Assembly: GCF_000220395.1 (NCBI RefSeq)
Contig: NW_004087746.1
Location: forward strand, 309,043 to 373,042
Source of the DNA: Ichthyophthirius multifiliis
Taxonomy: Eukaryota > Ciliophora > Oligohymenophorea > Hymenostomatida
DNA: 64,000 nt
Direction: 5' to 3'
The translations under genes were made by a program, and so were the position numbers. Shown in pieces: positions 51,801 to 64,000 of the stretch. Positions within the stretch are counted from its first letter, which is position 1. Every line of letters starts with the position of its first letter. The notes under the pieces were generated by a model. The model did not search any database, was not told where the DNA came from, and saw only the letters and a list, made by a program, of their open reading frames with translations.

Positions 51801-52710
51801 ATTAGAATATGAATCTTTGGGATGAATCTATAGTTTTTCTTGTTAAGGCTATTGAAATTTATGAAGTTAATAATTTAAGGTACGAAAAATTTGCAAATTT
51901 ATGTTAATAATTAGCTAATTTGTTATTTTTAAAAGGTATTTTTTTGTTTAAAAATAAAATAAAAAAAAGTAAATAAATAAAAGGGTAATTTAATGAAAGT
52001 ATTGATTATCTTGAAATTGCATTAGAATTTTTTAGATAAAACTAAGATTTATATGTGTAAAATATTATAGAATGTTAATTTTTATATTGTAGAATTTATG
52101 AATTATAATAAAATAAATAATTAGTATTTCTTAAAAAAATATATATATTTTTTATATAAAAAAAAGTGTTTTTAATATTGTGATTGTTTATGGAAATTGA
52201 ATTAAAAATTTCAAAACAAAAATGAGATTTTTGAAGGAATAATTAAAATTCTAGTAGAAATAATAATAAAAGAATTTAATAAAAAATAAATTAATTTGTT
52301 TGTTTTTATAGCTAAGAAGAATTATTAAGATAATAAAGATAATAATTGTTATAATTATTATTAAGAGAATTTATAATTTTTATTATAAAAAATAGATTAA
52401 TCATCGCCTTCGTAATTTATTTAAAACATATTTTATGACTTATGTTAAAATATTGAGGAATTATATAAATATTATAAAGATTCCTGTTAATAAATACAAA
52501 ATTAATAATTAAAAGAGTAAATGAATTATTTTTTATAAAAAAAATAAATATAATATTTTAATTTTTTTTTTTTTTTGAAAAATATAATATAATATAATTT
52601 TTTTTTATTTTTTATTTTTTACAATTAGAAAATTAAACGATTTAAGCAATATTATTAAATATATAAATTAATTTTTTTTTATTGATTTATTAAAAAAGTG
52701 TAAAAATTGA
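48898..52710 (+). CDS. large PH-domain / CLU-like / TPR protein (about 1,154 aa)
   Basis: Seven exons: 48898-49108, 49155-49546, 49599-50235, 50284-51935, 51984-52123, 52167-52516, 52629-52710. Residues about 65-225 form a PH domain (HHKRLLVLKNGVLAYYSRV, a Lys-rich insert, then WNFKCETKEQRDKWIQLL). A long Gln/Glu coiled coil follows to about residue 330. Around residues 440-510 is a segment like the CLU/TIF31 central domain (SLRIPLCCLLEYKGVHALALAIPN, SLIYGNNF). The C-terminal third is TPR-like (FYLQKKQFDESVALYKSSL; YQNMNLWDESIVFLVKAI; LKGQFNESIDYLEIALEF). CLU proteins bind mRNAs of mitochondrial proteins, but a PH domain is not usual there, so this may be a ciliate membrane-linked variant. 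The frame breaks once at AAA 50919-50921 (one more A restores it). The last intron was chosen because it replaces low-complexity read-through by KLNDLSNIIKYINQ and a TGA. Confidence 0.75.
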
Positions 52711-52750
52711 AAATATATTAAGTACATATTATATTTGTAATTTTAGATAA

Positions 52751-52792
<42 letters not shown>

Positions 52793-55700
52793 TTATTAAA
52801 TTTAATTGATATAATATCTTATAAAATTTACTTTTATAATAAAATAATTGTATTATAATCTAATCATTTTATTTTATTTTAATCATTACATTTTTTTAAA
52901 TTTTATACAAGTTTTTATATATATGATTTAAACATAAATTTATAATATTTTAAATATAAAATCTTATTAAAAACTGTATTTTATACACATATAAATGCCT
53001 TTATTTAGACGAAAATTAAAATAAATAAAATTATTGATTATAAAATTTAAAACACTATTATTATATAATTTATTTAATATAAAAATAAAATAAAAAAAAA
53101 ATTATTGATATATAAATATATAAACATTTATAAACTAAAATTTTAATAAAATAAAAAAAAACTATAATTAATTTTTGGATATATTATTTAATTTAAAAAA
53201 ATAAAAATAATATTAGATTTTTATTTAATTAACATTTTATTTGTATTATTAATATATATTAGTATAAATTAATATATTAAAATAAATCTGAATATATAAA
53301 AATTTATATATATATATATATATATATTTAAATTTATATTTATTATTTTTTTTTTACATTTGTAATATAAATTATTAATTTATACAATAATATATATTAA
53401 AATTTATAAATTATATAACATAATTGTTTATTCAATCAAATAAGATAATGAATAATTATATTTAACTACTTTTTTATTTTATATATTATTATTATTTTTA
53501 CATATTAATTAAATAATTTTAGTTATAAAATAATTTTATATAAATAAAATATTATATTATTTTAATTTTTTTACTAAAAGTTAAAATAAATTATATACAA
53601 TTTTTAAATAACTAAACATATTTTTTTTTATATATTTAATTTCATGTATTTTAATAATATTCTTTACTTAAAGTTGTCATAAACTTATTAAATGTTTAAT
53701 TTTTATAATCAAAACAATAACTTAAACATTTTTTTTCATCATTATTTAGATTTTTTTCGTATAATTATTATTACTTAATGCATTTTTATGAGCAAATTTC
53801 ATATATGTAATGCAAATTTAAATAATTTATTGTATTAAACTAAGTTTTATAAATTTCATTTTATTATTATTTATTCATTTTTGATTATAAATAAACTTCT
53901 TAAGATTCATCCATTTTTAAATCTATTTAATATAAAAAAAGAAAATTAAATTTATTTATTTTGAAAAAGATACAATATATAATTTTTTTTATTATATAAT
54001 ATAATAAAATATAATTATTATTAATTTTTTTAATATTGATTAAATTTTATATATATGATAGAAAAAATAAAAAAAATCCAATTTTTTCAATATTATTTTA
54101 AAAAAAATTATATGAAGTCGATATATTTCTTTTATTTAATAAAAACTTATAATGAATTTTATCATTAAAATATAATTAAATTTTTAGTAGTTTTATATTA
54201 TATCATTTCAAAAAGTTTTTTACAAAACATACTAATAAATTACTATTTAAAATAGAAAAAATAAAATAATAAAATTAGATTTATTGTAAAAATTTATATG
54301 AAAACTAATATTTTTCATTCTTTTTTATGTTATTTTAATATGTGATCATTCGTAATTTTAATAATTATTTTTTAGATTTTGCTATTAATATATAAAAAAT
54401 TAAACTCAAAAAGTAATTAATTATAGTTATCCAATATATAAATTTTTGTTTAGATTTTTCCTATGGTATAATTTCATTTTTATCAATATAATGATATATA
54501 TTATTTTATAATTAATTATATATATAGATTTTGAATTTTATAAATAAGTATTGAAGATTAGTATTATATATTTAAAACAAATATTTATATTTTTTATAAT
54601 AAATATATTTATATAAAATTTATTTCTAATAAAGAATTTATATTTTCTATTTAATAAAAAGTAAAATTTATTTTTAAATTTTTCAACTAATATAATGTTA
54701 AAACTCATGTTATATTTTATATTATTTAAAAATTTTTACATATAATTATTTTATTTAAATATATATTTTATTATGTGATAATATATTCATTATTATTATA
54801 ATATTTATTATGTAAAAAGGATATATTTTACTTTATTTAATAAGAAAATATTAAAAATATATTATTTATATAAAAAAAGATATATTTAATAAATTAAAAA
54901 AAATATTATTAATTATTTAGAATAAATAATTACAAATTAATATACAATAAGCAAAATTAATCTTATATAAATAAGTTAATTTTCAGTTAAATAGTAAACA
55001 ATTAATTTATTCATTAATTATACCAAATTTCTATAATCTAGATATATATAAATAACTAACAAATATAATATTTTGCTATTTTTTTTATAAAAACTAAATT
55101 ATTATAAAGATAATATAAAAATAAAATTAAACTAAAATCTTTTTTTTACTTAATTATTTTTTTACATTAAAATAATTATATATTATTTTTATAGTTTATA
55201 CAATATATTTTTGTTTTAAAAAAATATTTTTTTTTATATTAAAATTTATTTATGTAAAAAAAACAAAATGATAAAAATTATATTTTATTCAATAAATAAA
55301 CAATAAAATTAATATTAAATTAAGAAACTATTTTAAATAAGAAATGTATTTAATATCATTTAATTGTATTTTTTATTTTTTTCTTTGAATGGAAATTACG
55401 GCTTTTATTTTATGGGCATTTATTTTTTTAAATTATAATAAAAAAAACTTTTAATGCTCTTATTTTCTATTATTTAAAAGAACTTTAATTAAATTAAATT
55501 TTATCATGCTAGACTTTTTTTATCTTTTTTAAAATTATGTTTTTTATCATTGTTATATATTTAAAAAAAATAACTTTATTAAGATAATATAATTAAAACT
55601 TTAAAAAATAAATGAAAAATATTTTTTAAAAATTGATAACTTAAACCATATATATATTACTTTTTAACATTTTTTTTTATATATTCGGATTTTTTTTTAA

Positions 55701-56499
55701 AAAAAATAATAGGCAATTGTTTATGATAAATATAAATAAACTATTACTAAAAGTAATAACTTTATTTTTTTATTAAGAAAATTATTATAATCCTTTATTG
55801 TGAATATCTAAAATCAGTTTATAGAAAATATTTAAATAATTAATAAAATTTTAATTATCAATTAGTAAATTTATTTAAAATTTGGTGAATTATTAGATAA
55901 ATTTTATATATAAAAAAAAATTGATATTTTTTTAAGATTAGACAAAGTTTTTTTTTTTTATTTACTGTTCGAAGATTTTTTTTGATTATTTAATTATTGG
56001 TATTTATATTCTTATATATATATATATATATATATTTTTTATTATTTTTATTTTTTATATGAGTTATTAGTTTATAGTTTTGCTTTAGTTATCCTTTAAT
56101 ATTTATTTGAAAAAATATAAACTATATAAATTTTTATTCTAATTATTAGAAAAATAATTAGGCTTAAATTATATAAATATACTAGCAGCTTTATGTAATT
56201 TTAATATTATAAATAATAAGTCTAAACTGTTAAAAAAGCTACGAAAATTAATATTATAATAATTTATAATTCGTTTAACATAATATATTTTTAATATTAA
56301 AATTTCTGAGACCCATATTTATTTTTTATAAAAATTAAAATAAATTATAAAAATTTCTTTCATATGTTTATAATTTAAACTTCATATAAAAATTAATATA
56401 TAATCATATTAAATTTATATAAATTGCATTAAATAAAAATTTAATTTTAGTAATATTAAAAACAAAATCTAAATAAATAAAAAAAGAAATTAAAAAAAA
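52711..56499. other. 3.8-kb AT-only desert
   Basis: The longest gene-free stretch of the window. Only A/T runs, a (TA)n tract and scattered single G/C are seen. A slightly less biased patch at about 55380-55520 (GGGCAT and ATGCTC able to pair) is the only local departure. Confidence 0.5.
52753..52788. repeat. (TA)n microsatellite
   Basis: About 18 TA units, 45 bp downstream of the PH/CLU-like gene stop. Confidence 0.9.
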
Positions 56500-57512
56500 A
56501 TGAAATTTTCAAATGAATAATTAGAAATAAATATAAAATAAATTTTTGAAATAGAAAATAATAATTTATAAAAATAGAACCCAAAAAAATTAATAAAAAG
56601 GTTATCCATTATATTTCTAATTCTTTTTTCGGCCTTTATTTCCGCATAAAATTTAATAGGCACATTATATGCTAGTATGAATTATAATAATTTAGGTTTA
56701 CTTTCTACATTGTTTATATATTTTTTCTTTGCCATAGCTTGTGTATTTGCTAATTTTTACGTTAGTAAATATACATATTTATAAGTTTTTTTCTATAGTT
56801 CGATTCCTTATACATTATTTGTATCATCTGGGATATGGGTCTGTTTATGCAGTGAATTATAAAATTAAGGATTGTGTAGTGACTAAATTGTTTATTTTAT
56901 TGTTTTAATTTGTGCTTCTTTAACTGGTATTGCGGCTTCTACTTTATGGGTAAATTAGTAAAGTTTGTCTTATAATTTATATTTTTAAAAAATAAGGTTG
57001 CTTAAGGTTCTTATGTGAATTCGATTTTATAAAATTATCCTAATTAAATCGGAGGACTTTCGGGTATTTTTTGGATTATTTTTTCATTTTCGTCTTTAAT
57101 TAGTCCTATTTTATCAAGCATTACTTTATATTTAGTTGGTAATTTAGGTATGTTTATTGTTTTAACATTAGTTTCAGGATATTCTTGTTATATGTTTAAT
57201 TACATTCCGATATAAGAAAATCTTAATAGTAATTTATAAACTAAATAAAATATAGATTACAAAGAATAATTTAGTGAAATATTTTAGATAATAAAAAGTC
57301 AAAAATTAAGACCGTATTTTTATTTTTTATATTATTAAGGAATTCCTTTGGCTATATATAGTGGATATATAGAAATTATTGTGAGAAAAACATTAAATAA
57401 TTAAAATAATATTAATAATGAAATTTCTAATATTTTAATTGCTTTAGGAGTTTCTTCTATAATAGGAGGATATATATCAGGGAAAAATAATAGATAGGTA
57501 AATTATATAAAT

Positions 57513-57575
<63 letters not shown>

Positions 57576-57917
57576 TATTTTTATAGATTCGGTAAGAATT
57601 TTGTAATGATATTTCTAAAGTTTTTTTTTTAATTTATTATTTTATTGATATTTATCTGTATGTATTTTGAAAATTATTATTTGAGTTTTTTTATTATGTT
57701 TTTATTGGGATTTTTTTAATGTTCAGTTAATAATACTCTTTAAGTTATTGGTGTTTAAGAATTTTAAGGTTAAGATTAATATTTTTCAGTTGCAAATATA
57801 GTATTGTCTGTTGTTTTTTTTATATTTTAACTTATTTTTATAATCTTAAAATAATACAATCCTTATTTTTATTTATTATTTATTTAAATTGTTTAGATTT
57901 TAATCATTTTACATTGA
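56500..57917 (+). CDS. UNC93-like major facilitator protein (423 aa)
   Basis: Three exons, 56500-56949, 56997-57497 and 57597-57917, give 423 aa with consistent phases. The chain is almost all membrane helices (about 10-11) after a polar 40-residue N-terminus. The signature ICASLTGIAASTLWVAQGSYV matches the UNC93 family core (GxxAAxLWVxQGxY). Later the halves are joined by a polar loop (IPIQENLNSNLQTKQNI), then LRPYFYFLYYQGIPLAIYSGY, LIALGVSSIIGGYISGK and FFQCSVNNTLQVIG. UNC93 proteins are MFS-fold membrane proteins; some regulate K channels or guide receptors, others may be transporters. The acceptor of intron 2 was set at GGTAAG (57596), because the nearer AG leads to a TGA. A second copy lies inverted at the right edge. 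Confidence 0.88.
57517..57571. repeat. (TA)n in UNC93-like intron 2
   Basis: About 27 TA units fill more than half of the 99-nt intron. The inverted paralogue has a 53-nt intron at the same place with a much shorter tract. Confidence 0.9.
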
Positions 57918-58804
57918 ATTTATTTATATATTTAGTTTATATATATATATATATATTAGTTGATTTTTCCTTTTTTTATATTTTAAGATAAAATTATTTA
58001 TATAATTATTTTAAATTTATTTTAATTTATTTATCATTATGAATAGTAAATTTTTAATTTATTATATTTTTATAAATATAATATTGAAAAAAATTATATA
58101 AAAAAAAGATAATAATTATTTAAAATGCATGAATATACATAAGATTTAAAATATACTTTTAATAATAAAAATACAAAATTAATTTTATATGAAGACTTTA
58201 TGAATTTATTATCAATAAATTAAATTATAATATCTATTTATCATTTAATTTTAAAAAATTAAGACATAATATATTATTATTATTATTAATATTAAAATAT
58301 ATGAATCTTTAGTTATTTAAATATAATTACTGAAGAATAAATATTATATTTACTATTTAATTTATTTTTTGTTATATTTATAAGAAATTTATAATTTGCA
58401 TAAATATATGTTTGGATATATGATTATTATATAAATAATTTATATTCTATTATTATTACTTGATTTTATAAATGAAAAACAGAAGTATTTTAGCTTTATA
58501 GACTATTACTTGTGTTTAAATTTTTAATTTATGAATTAAAAATTCTTATATAAAGTATGGATAGTATTTATTTATTATATTAATTACATATTGTTTTAGG
58601 CATTATATATTAATGAATTTATAATAGTTAAATTCATCAAATGAATATTTTTCTATAAATATATATTTTTTATAAATAAGTTATTTTTTCAATTTTAATT
58701 TAAAAATAAAAACTATATACAATATTATATTAAAATTTAGTTAAATATTAATATTTTATATATTATTATTAAGCAAAAAATTTTTTTTTTTTTTTTTTTT
58801 TCAT
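57918..58804. other. gene-poor spacer between convergent genes
   Basis: About 890 bp. A frame from ATG at about 58124 begins MHEYTQDLKYTFNN and runs some 60 codons with partly mixed composition (YEDFMNLLSINQ); further patches follow to 58640 in other frames. It could be a decayed gene or an unsolved small multi-exon gene. Evidence is weak. Confidence 0.35.
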
Positions 58805-59250
58805 TCAATTAAAGGTTAACTTAAACTTTATCTACTTTGTTTAAATTTTTTTCATAATTTTTCTTTTTAATATTTAAAAAATAATAAAATTAAAAAGAGT
58901 TAAAATCATAAATATAAATACTATAATATTCTAATTTGCATCATCATCTTAGAAATCTCTATCAATAATTTCTTCAAAAACATCTTTTAAGCATATAATA
59001 CCCAATATCTAGTTATAATTCTCAACAATCATATCTTTATTCTTAAAAGATTTTTTTAACCAAAAAAAATATAAAAATAATATTACACTCATATATAATT
59101 TTTATTTTCATCTTAATTTTATTCTTAATTTCATCAGTTATAAATGCCATTGAAGATTTTTAAGATTAAAAAATTTAAATCATTTATAACATAGTTGTAT
59201 CCTAAACAATCATTAAAGGATTAGTTAAAGGAAATCTATTTGCAATAGGC

Positions 59251-59308
<58 letters not shown>

Positions 59309-60761
59309 TTTATAACTTTTTTTATATAATTTTAATTAATTTAATTTAATTAAAGCACATAATTATTTTTATAATATTTTTTTTTATTATTTTATGATAT
59401 TTTTTCAAAAATAGTTATTTATATAATATAATATGTTATAATTTTTAAAAAGTTATATAAATCGCATATAATTTACTTTATTTAAATGTTTTTCTTCACA
59501 TTTTAATATATATTTAGTTCTTAATACACCTTCAATACATGTTTTATCATTTCCTTTATAAATTGGTATCATTGAATATCCTTTGCTATGTATTTCTTTT
59601 ATTAATTCTCTATCAAAAAAGCTATCAGTACTAAGCATATAAACCTATTTTACAATTATATTATTAAAACAATAAAAAAGAATTAATAAAAATAATAAAA
59701 TAATAAAATTGCATTATCAATTGGTATCATTTTATCACAAACTTTTTAATCTCTTAATTCTAGAGTTGATTTTAACATTCTTACTTCTTCTTAATTAAAT
59801 CCAAACTTTTATTTTATATTTAATTTATATTATATATGCAATTTTATTTACATGTTATAAATGTCCTGTTTAATCATCTGATGTTTAATGTATTTCAATT
59901 AAAGCCTTTATATCTTTTTTTGGAAATTTAGTTACTTCATGTATTCCTAGAAACAAATCTAAAAATTTTGCTATAGGGTAACATATTGGCCATAATATAA
60001 ATTCAAAAAACCTATTCAAAAAATATAAATTTTGATATTTATATTTTTTGAATCAAAAATACATAATAATAGGTGTACTAAATGCCGCAATTTATAATTA
60101 TCTAGGGCCAGTACATAAAGCTTAAGGTACAATTTCACCAAAAATAAGGACTACAATAGTAGAAATAATAACCGAAGCTGCAGCTGGGACTATTTAATGC
60201 AAAAATATAGGTAAAGCTTCCATTGCAATAGCATTAGCTACTAATAAAGTTGATAATAATAAATGGTGATTTTTTAGGATAGGAATAACTTTGTTTGCCT
60301 AAAAATATTTTTTAAATTTTTTGTTTGTTTAAAAAAATACTCTTTGTTTTTCAATTTCTGTACCACTTTTTAACATAACCTATAATTATAATTAATCAAT
60401 TGATAAATAACCAACATTTAATCCAGAACAGATACCAGCTAGGCATACAACAACTTTATGTATACAATTTTAATATAAATAAAATTTATAATTAAATTTT
60501 TATTAAAAAAAATATTTATTGTAAAAAAAAAAATGCATTTTTTTTTAAAAAAAATATATAATTATGTATTTACATATAGATAATGATAAATAAATATCAA
60601 ATTCGGGTGTTCCTGGAGGATGAAATTCATGAGATTACGAAGATAAATTAACTATTTCAATATATTGAGTGTATTTAAAAGAAAAATTGTTATTTATAAT
60701 ATATTTTACTATGTTTTGCAGGTTATATTTATGAAAATGCAAGCATAGCTAAATAACTCAT
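58805..60761 (-). CDS. CNNM/ACDP family protein (DUF21 plus CBS domains)
   Basis: Nine minus-strand exons, with introns at 60652-60709, 60454-60573, 60299-60340, 60012-60062, 59806-59851, 59645-59712, 59250-59476 and 59035-59086, give 430 aa with all phases consistent. An N-terminal segment ending [16 protein letters not shown] leads into a DUF21 membrane domain: [64 protein letters not shown], then [23 protein letters not shown] pair follows ([66 protein letters not shown]). CNNM proteins move or sense magnesium at cell membranes. The cyclic-nucleotide-like domain of animal CNNMs is absent, as in shorter plant and protist forms. The intron at 59645-59712 has a GC donor (GCAATTTT) in place of GT. 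The gene is flanked by the two UNC93-like copies. Confidence 0.92.
59259..59303. repeat. (TA)n in CNNM intron
   Basis: About 22 TA units at the 3' end of the 227-nt intron 59250-59476, just upstream of its acceptor on the minus strand. Confidence 0.9.
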
Positions 60762-63317
60762 AATAATAAATTAAATATAAATACTTCTTTAAAAATTAAA
60801 AATGAAGTTTTTATTTTTATAATTCATATTAAATAAAAAAATATATTTATTTTAAATATTAATATATGTTTTAGAAATATTTAATATTACAAAAATAAAA
60901 TATTTGCTATTTAAAAAAAATATTATATTAGTAATTAATTATATTTAAATATCTAATATACTTTTATTTTAAATATAATTTTTTTAAATATTCAATAAAT
61001 TTTTATAAATATATATATATAGATAAATATATATATTTTATATATATATATATTTAATTAATTTTTATTTAAAAAAATTAATAAATGATTTTTTATGATT
61101 ATTTATATTTTATTTTATATATATTTTTTTAATATCTTTTTTTAAAATGAAATAAATACATTATTGCCAAAAAATGGATTTTCTTACATTCCATAAAAAT
61201 ATATTTTTATTTAAATATAATTTATTAAATTAAATTTTAATATCTAATAAAATAGAATTATTTAATATCATAAATGTGTCTATATTAATTTTAAAGCTAA
61301 ATATATACTTGTACATCTAAATAATACAAGTTTATAGTATTTAATTTTAAATAATAATCACAATTATGGTAAAATATTAAATACTAAATTTAATGTTTCG
61401 ATTTGTGAATATTAAACTATTTTTTAAAAAAAATTATTCAATACCCAATAAAATTAAAAAATAAAAGATACTTAAAATATCTTTTTAAAAAAATATTTAA
61501 AATTTGAATTTAAAATTAGAAGCACAAAAAAATTTTCTATAAATCTCAAACACTTTATAATTTCCCATTATAATATGAAGAAATTAATACAGAAGTTAAA
61601 TTATATACATAAAAATCACAAAACAAAGTTAATAAACATTTAAAAATTATAAATTATAATAGTACATAATAAATATATATATAAATAAAGTATTATATAT
61701 AATATTGTTTCTATAATAATTAAATTTAACTATTTAATTATATTTGCATATTTTTATTTTAATATTTCGAAAATCTTCTATAATCAATTAAAATATTTAA
61801 TAGTTTTAAAGATATTATGTTTCTGTCATTATTAAATTATATATTTTAATGCTCAAATCCAATAAAAATCTCAGTTATAACAATTATCAAGTATATTATA
61901 GAATTTATAGAATATTAATATAAAAAAGTTTAAGAATTTTTTTAGAAATTTTAATTAAAAGATAAGCACATACATATTGTTAAACTAAGATAAATATCTA
62001 CATGGACTATAATAAATATAAATTTATATGAATATTTTTAAATTATCTTTTTTGCAAATAAATACAAATAATTATATTAAGATATTGTATTTATAATTTA
62101 ATTATTATTAAATATTTTTTAAAAAAATATGGAAATATATAATTGCTTAGTATAAAGACATTTTATAAATATATAGTTTTTATTTTTATTAATTATAAGT
62201 TTCATTGTTTTAATTTTATATATAATTTAATTTTTTGATTCATTGACTTAATTTAGTATAATATTAATTAAAATTCTTTTAAGAAATATAAAATAAAAAA
62301 ATTAAATTAGTAATAATAATATCTTTTATATATAATATATATTAAAATTAAATCAAAATATAAAAATAAATAAAATCTATAACTTTAAAAAATATTATGT
62401 TTTGCTTTAAATATAAAAGATTTTTTTAAAATATTAAAGAAAGATTTTTTTAATTTAATTTAAAAAAAAATATTTTAAGCTTTAGTAAAATTATTTATTA
62501 AATCTAAAAAAAAATGTAAATATATTTTTTAAAAATACAATATAATTAACTTCATATGTTTATCGTAATAAATAATTAAAATCGTAATCTTAAACTAGAT
62601 TTTATTAATTAAACCTATATTTAAAATTTTCGCATATCTATAAATATATTAGTTTTATTATTTCGTACTTATCAAAATCCCACATAAAAATATTTATTTT
62701 TATGAAATGAAAAATTTAAACATAAGTATATAAAGCTAAATAATTCTATTATTTATTTATAAAATCAAGAAATCATTAGAAAATATTATATAATATAAAT
62801 TATTTATATAAGCAAATTTTTATGCAAATTATAAATTTCTTATTAAAAATAAATAATATTCATTAAAAAATTATATATAATATTTTTTCTTCATTAAATA
62901 TATTTAAAATATAAAATATTTATATATTTTTATGTTTTAATATTAATAATAATGATTTTAAGTCTTAATTTATTTATAATTAAATGATTAATAAACATTA
63001 TAATTTAATTTTTGAAATAGATACATAAAGAATAACATAATTAACTAATTTTCATTTTTATTATTTAAAAATATCATCCACAATTTTAGTATAATATTAA
63101 ATTTTTAATTATTATTAACTTTTTTTCATATAATTATATTCAATAATATTTTTATATTAATTTAATTAATATGATATATATTTAAATTGTTATAATAATT
63201 ATTAAATTTATAAATGATTTTAACTTATATTATATAAAAAAAAACTCAACAAATATAAATATAAATAAAAAAAAAAAATTCACATAAACTATTTTATATC
63301 AATTATATAAAATTAAT
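60762..63317. other. 2.6-kb AT-only desert
   Basis: No coding frame with mixed composition on either strand. It separates the CNNM start from the 3' end of the inverted UNC93-like copy. A stretch near 61130-61200 has a few more G/C but no gene. Confidence 0.5.
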
Positions 63318-64000
63318 TCATTTTAAAACAACAAAAATCTAAATAATTTATATAAATAATAAATAAAAATAAGGATTATAATGTTTTAAGATAATATAAA
63401 TAAGCTAAAATATAAAAAAATACCAGACGATACTATTTTTGAAATCGAAAAATATTAGTCTTATCCTTAAAATTCTTAACTACCAATAACTTAAACAGTA
63501 TTATTTACCGAACATTGGAAAAATCCCAATAAAAACATAATAAAAAAACTCAAATAATAATTTTCAAAATACATACACGCAAATATCAATAAAATAATAA
63601 ATTAAAATAAATACTTTAGAAATCTCATAATATAAATCTTACCAAATCTATATAAATAAGAAATATATATATATAATAATATTTATATACCTATCTAATA
63701 TTTTCCCTGATATATATCCTCCTATTATAGAAGAAACTCCTAAAGCAATTAAAATATTAGAAACTTCATTATTAACATTTTTTTAATTATTTAATGTTTT
63801 TCTCACAATAATTTCTATATATCCACTATATATAGCCAAAGGAATTCCTTAATAATATAAAAAATAAAAATACGGTCTTATTTTTTGACTTTTTATTATC
63901 TAAAATATTTCACTAAATTATTCTTTGTAATCTATATTTTATTTAGTTTATAAATTACTATTAAGATTTTCTTATATCGGAATGTAATTAAACATATAAC
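63318..64000 (-). CDS. second UNC93-like gene, 3' part only (runs off right edge)
   Basis: The minus strand at 64000-63691 repeats the UNC93-like coding sequence of 57180-57497 almost base for base (YPYFYFLYYQG-type loop, LGVSSIIGGYISGK). It is followed by a 53-nt intron at 63638-63690 in the same position, and a last exon at 63637-63318 (MYFENYYLSFFIMFLLGFFQC, NNTVQVIGSQEFQGQDQYFS). The last exon is more diverged than the middle one. Homology with the first copy continues to TGA at 63320-63318 only if one base is added to a seven-base run at 63414-63420; without it the frame ends at TGA 63301-63299. The N-terminal half lies outside the window. A plus-strand frame starting at about 63381 is only its antisense shadow. 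Confidence 0.85.

Noticed and set aside
55380-55520. Pairing GGGCAT/ATGCTC segments as a small RNA
   Set aside because: Only six pairs with one wobble and a long A/T loop; expected by chance in 4 kb.
59453-59638. A stand-alone 61-aa minus-strand ORF
   Set aside because: It is one exon of the CNNM gene plus the start of the next intron.
63381-63710. Plus-strand ORF starting at ATG 63381
   Set aside because: Exact antisense of the last exon of the second UNC93-like gene.

Overview
The window looks like nuclear DNA of an oligohymenophorean ciliate. Long conserved proteins read cleanly only if TAA and TAG are sense codons (glutamine where families are conserved) and TGA is the only stop. Genes carry many short GT...AG introns (about 42-230 nt), and the DNA is extremely AT-rich, even inside exons. 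The AT content and small introns resemble Ichthyophthirius more than Tetrahymena, but the species is an inference. I saw no telomere repeat, tRNA or rRNA.

Layout. 1-5 kb: start of an unknown gene, an unknown 787-aa protein (both minus) and a YIPF1/2-type Golgi protein. 5.4-17 kb: CFAP47 (3,006 aa, 12 exons, CH domain), facing tail-to-tail a CFAP96-like gene. 17.4-25 kb: a secreted 2,231-aa protein of unknown type, then a small four-helix membrane protein. 25.4-31 kb: a FAM136A-like protein, an EF-hand protein and a Rib72/EFHC1 protein with three DM10 domains. 31-35 kb: a damaged gene for a cysteine-rich, probably GPI-anchored surface protein. 35.6-40 kb: radial spoke RSP4/6, a centrin-like protein and an unknown EF-hand-like gene. 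43.5-45.3 kb: the PAF1 transcription elongation subunit. 48.9-52.7 kb: a PH/CLU-like/TPR protein. 56.5-64 kb: an UNC93-like transporter, a CNNM/ACDP Mg-transporter-like protein on minus, and at the right edge a second UNC93-like copy in inverted orientation.

Theme: at least four, perhaps five, genes between 5 and 38 kb build cilia (CFAP47, CFAP96-like, Rib72, RSP4/6, centrin-like). The remaining genes serve membrane traffic, transport, transcription and the cell surface. Gene-poor stretches of 2.5-3.8 kb at 40-43, 45-49, 53-56 and 61-63 kb are almost pure A/T.

Reading notes. Several otherwise intact genes have a single reading-frame break of one base, nearly always a missing base in a short homopolymer. 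This looks like sequence undercalling more than decay. The cysteine-rich gene is different, with seven lesions including an in-frame TGA. All exon structures were worked out by eye from splice sites and frame, so exact borders are predictions.
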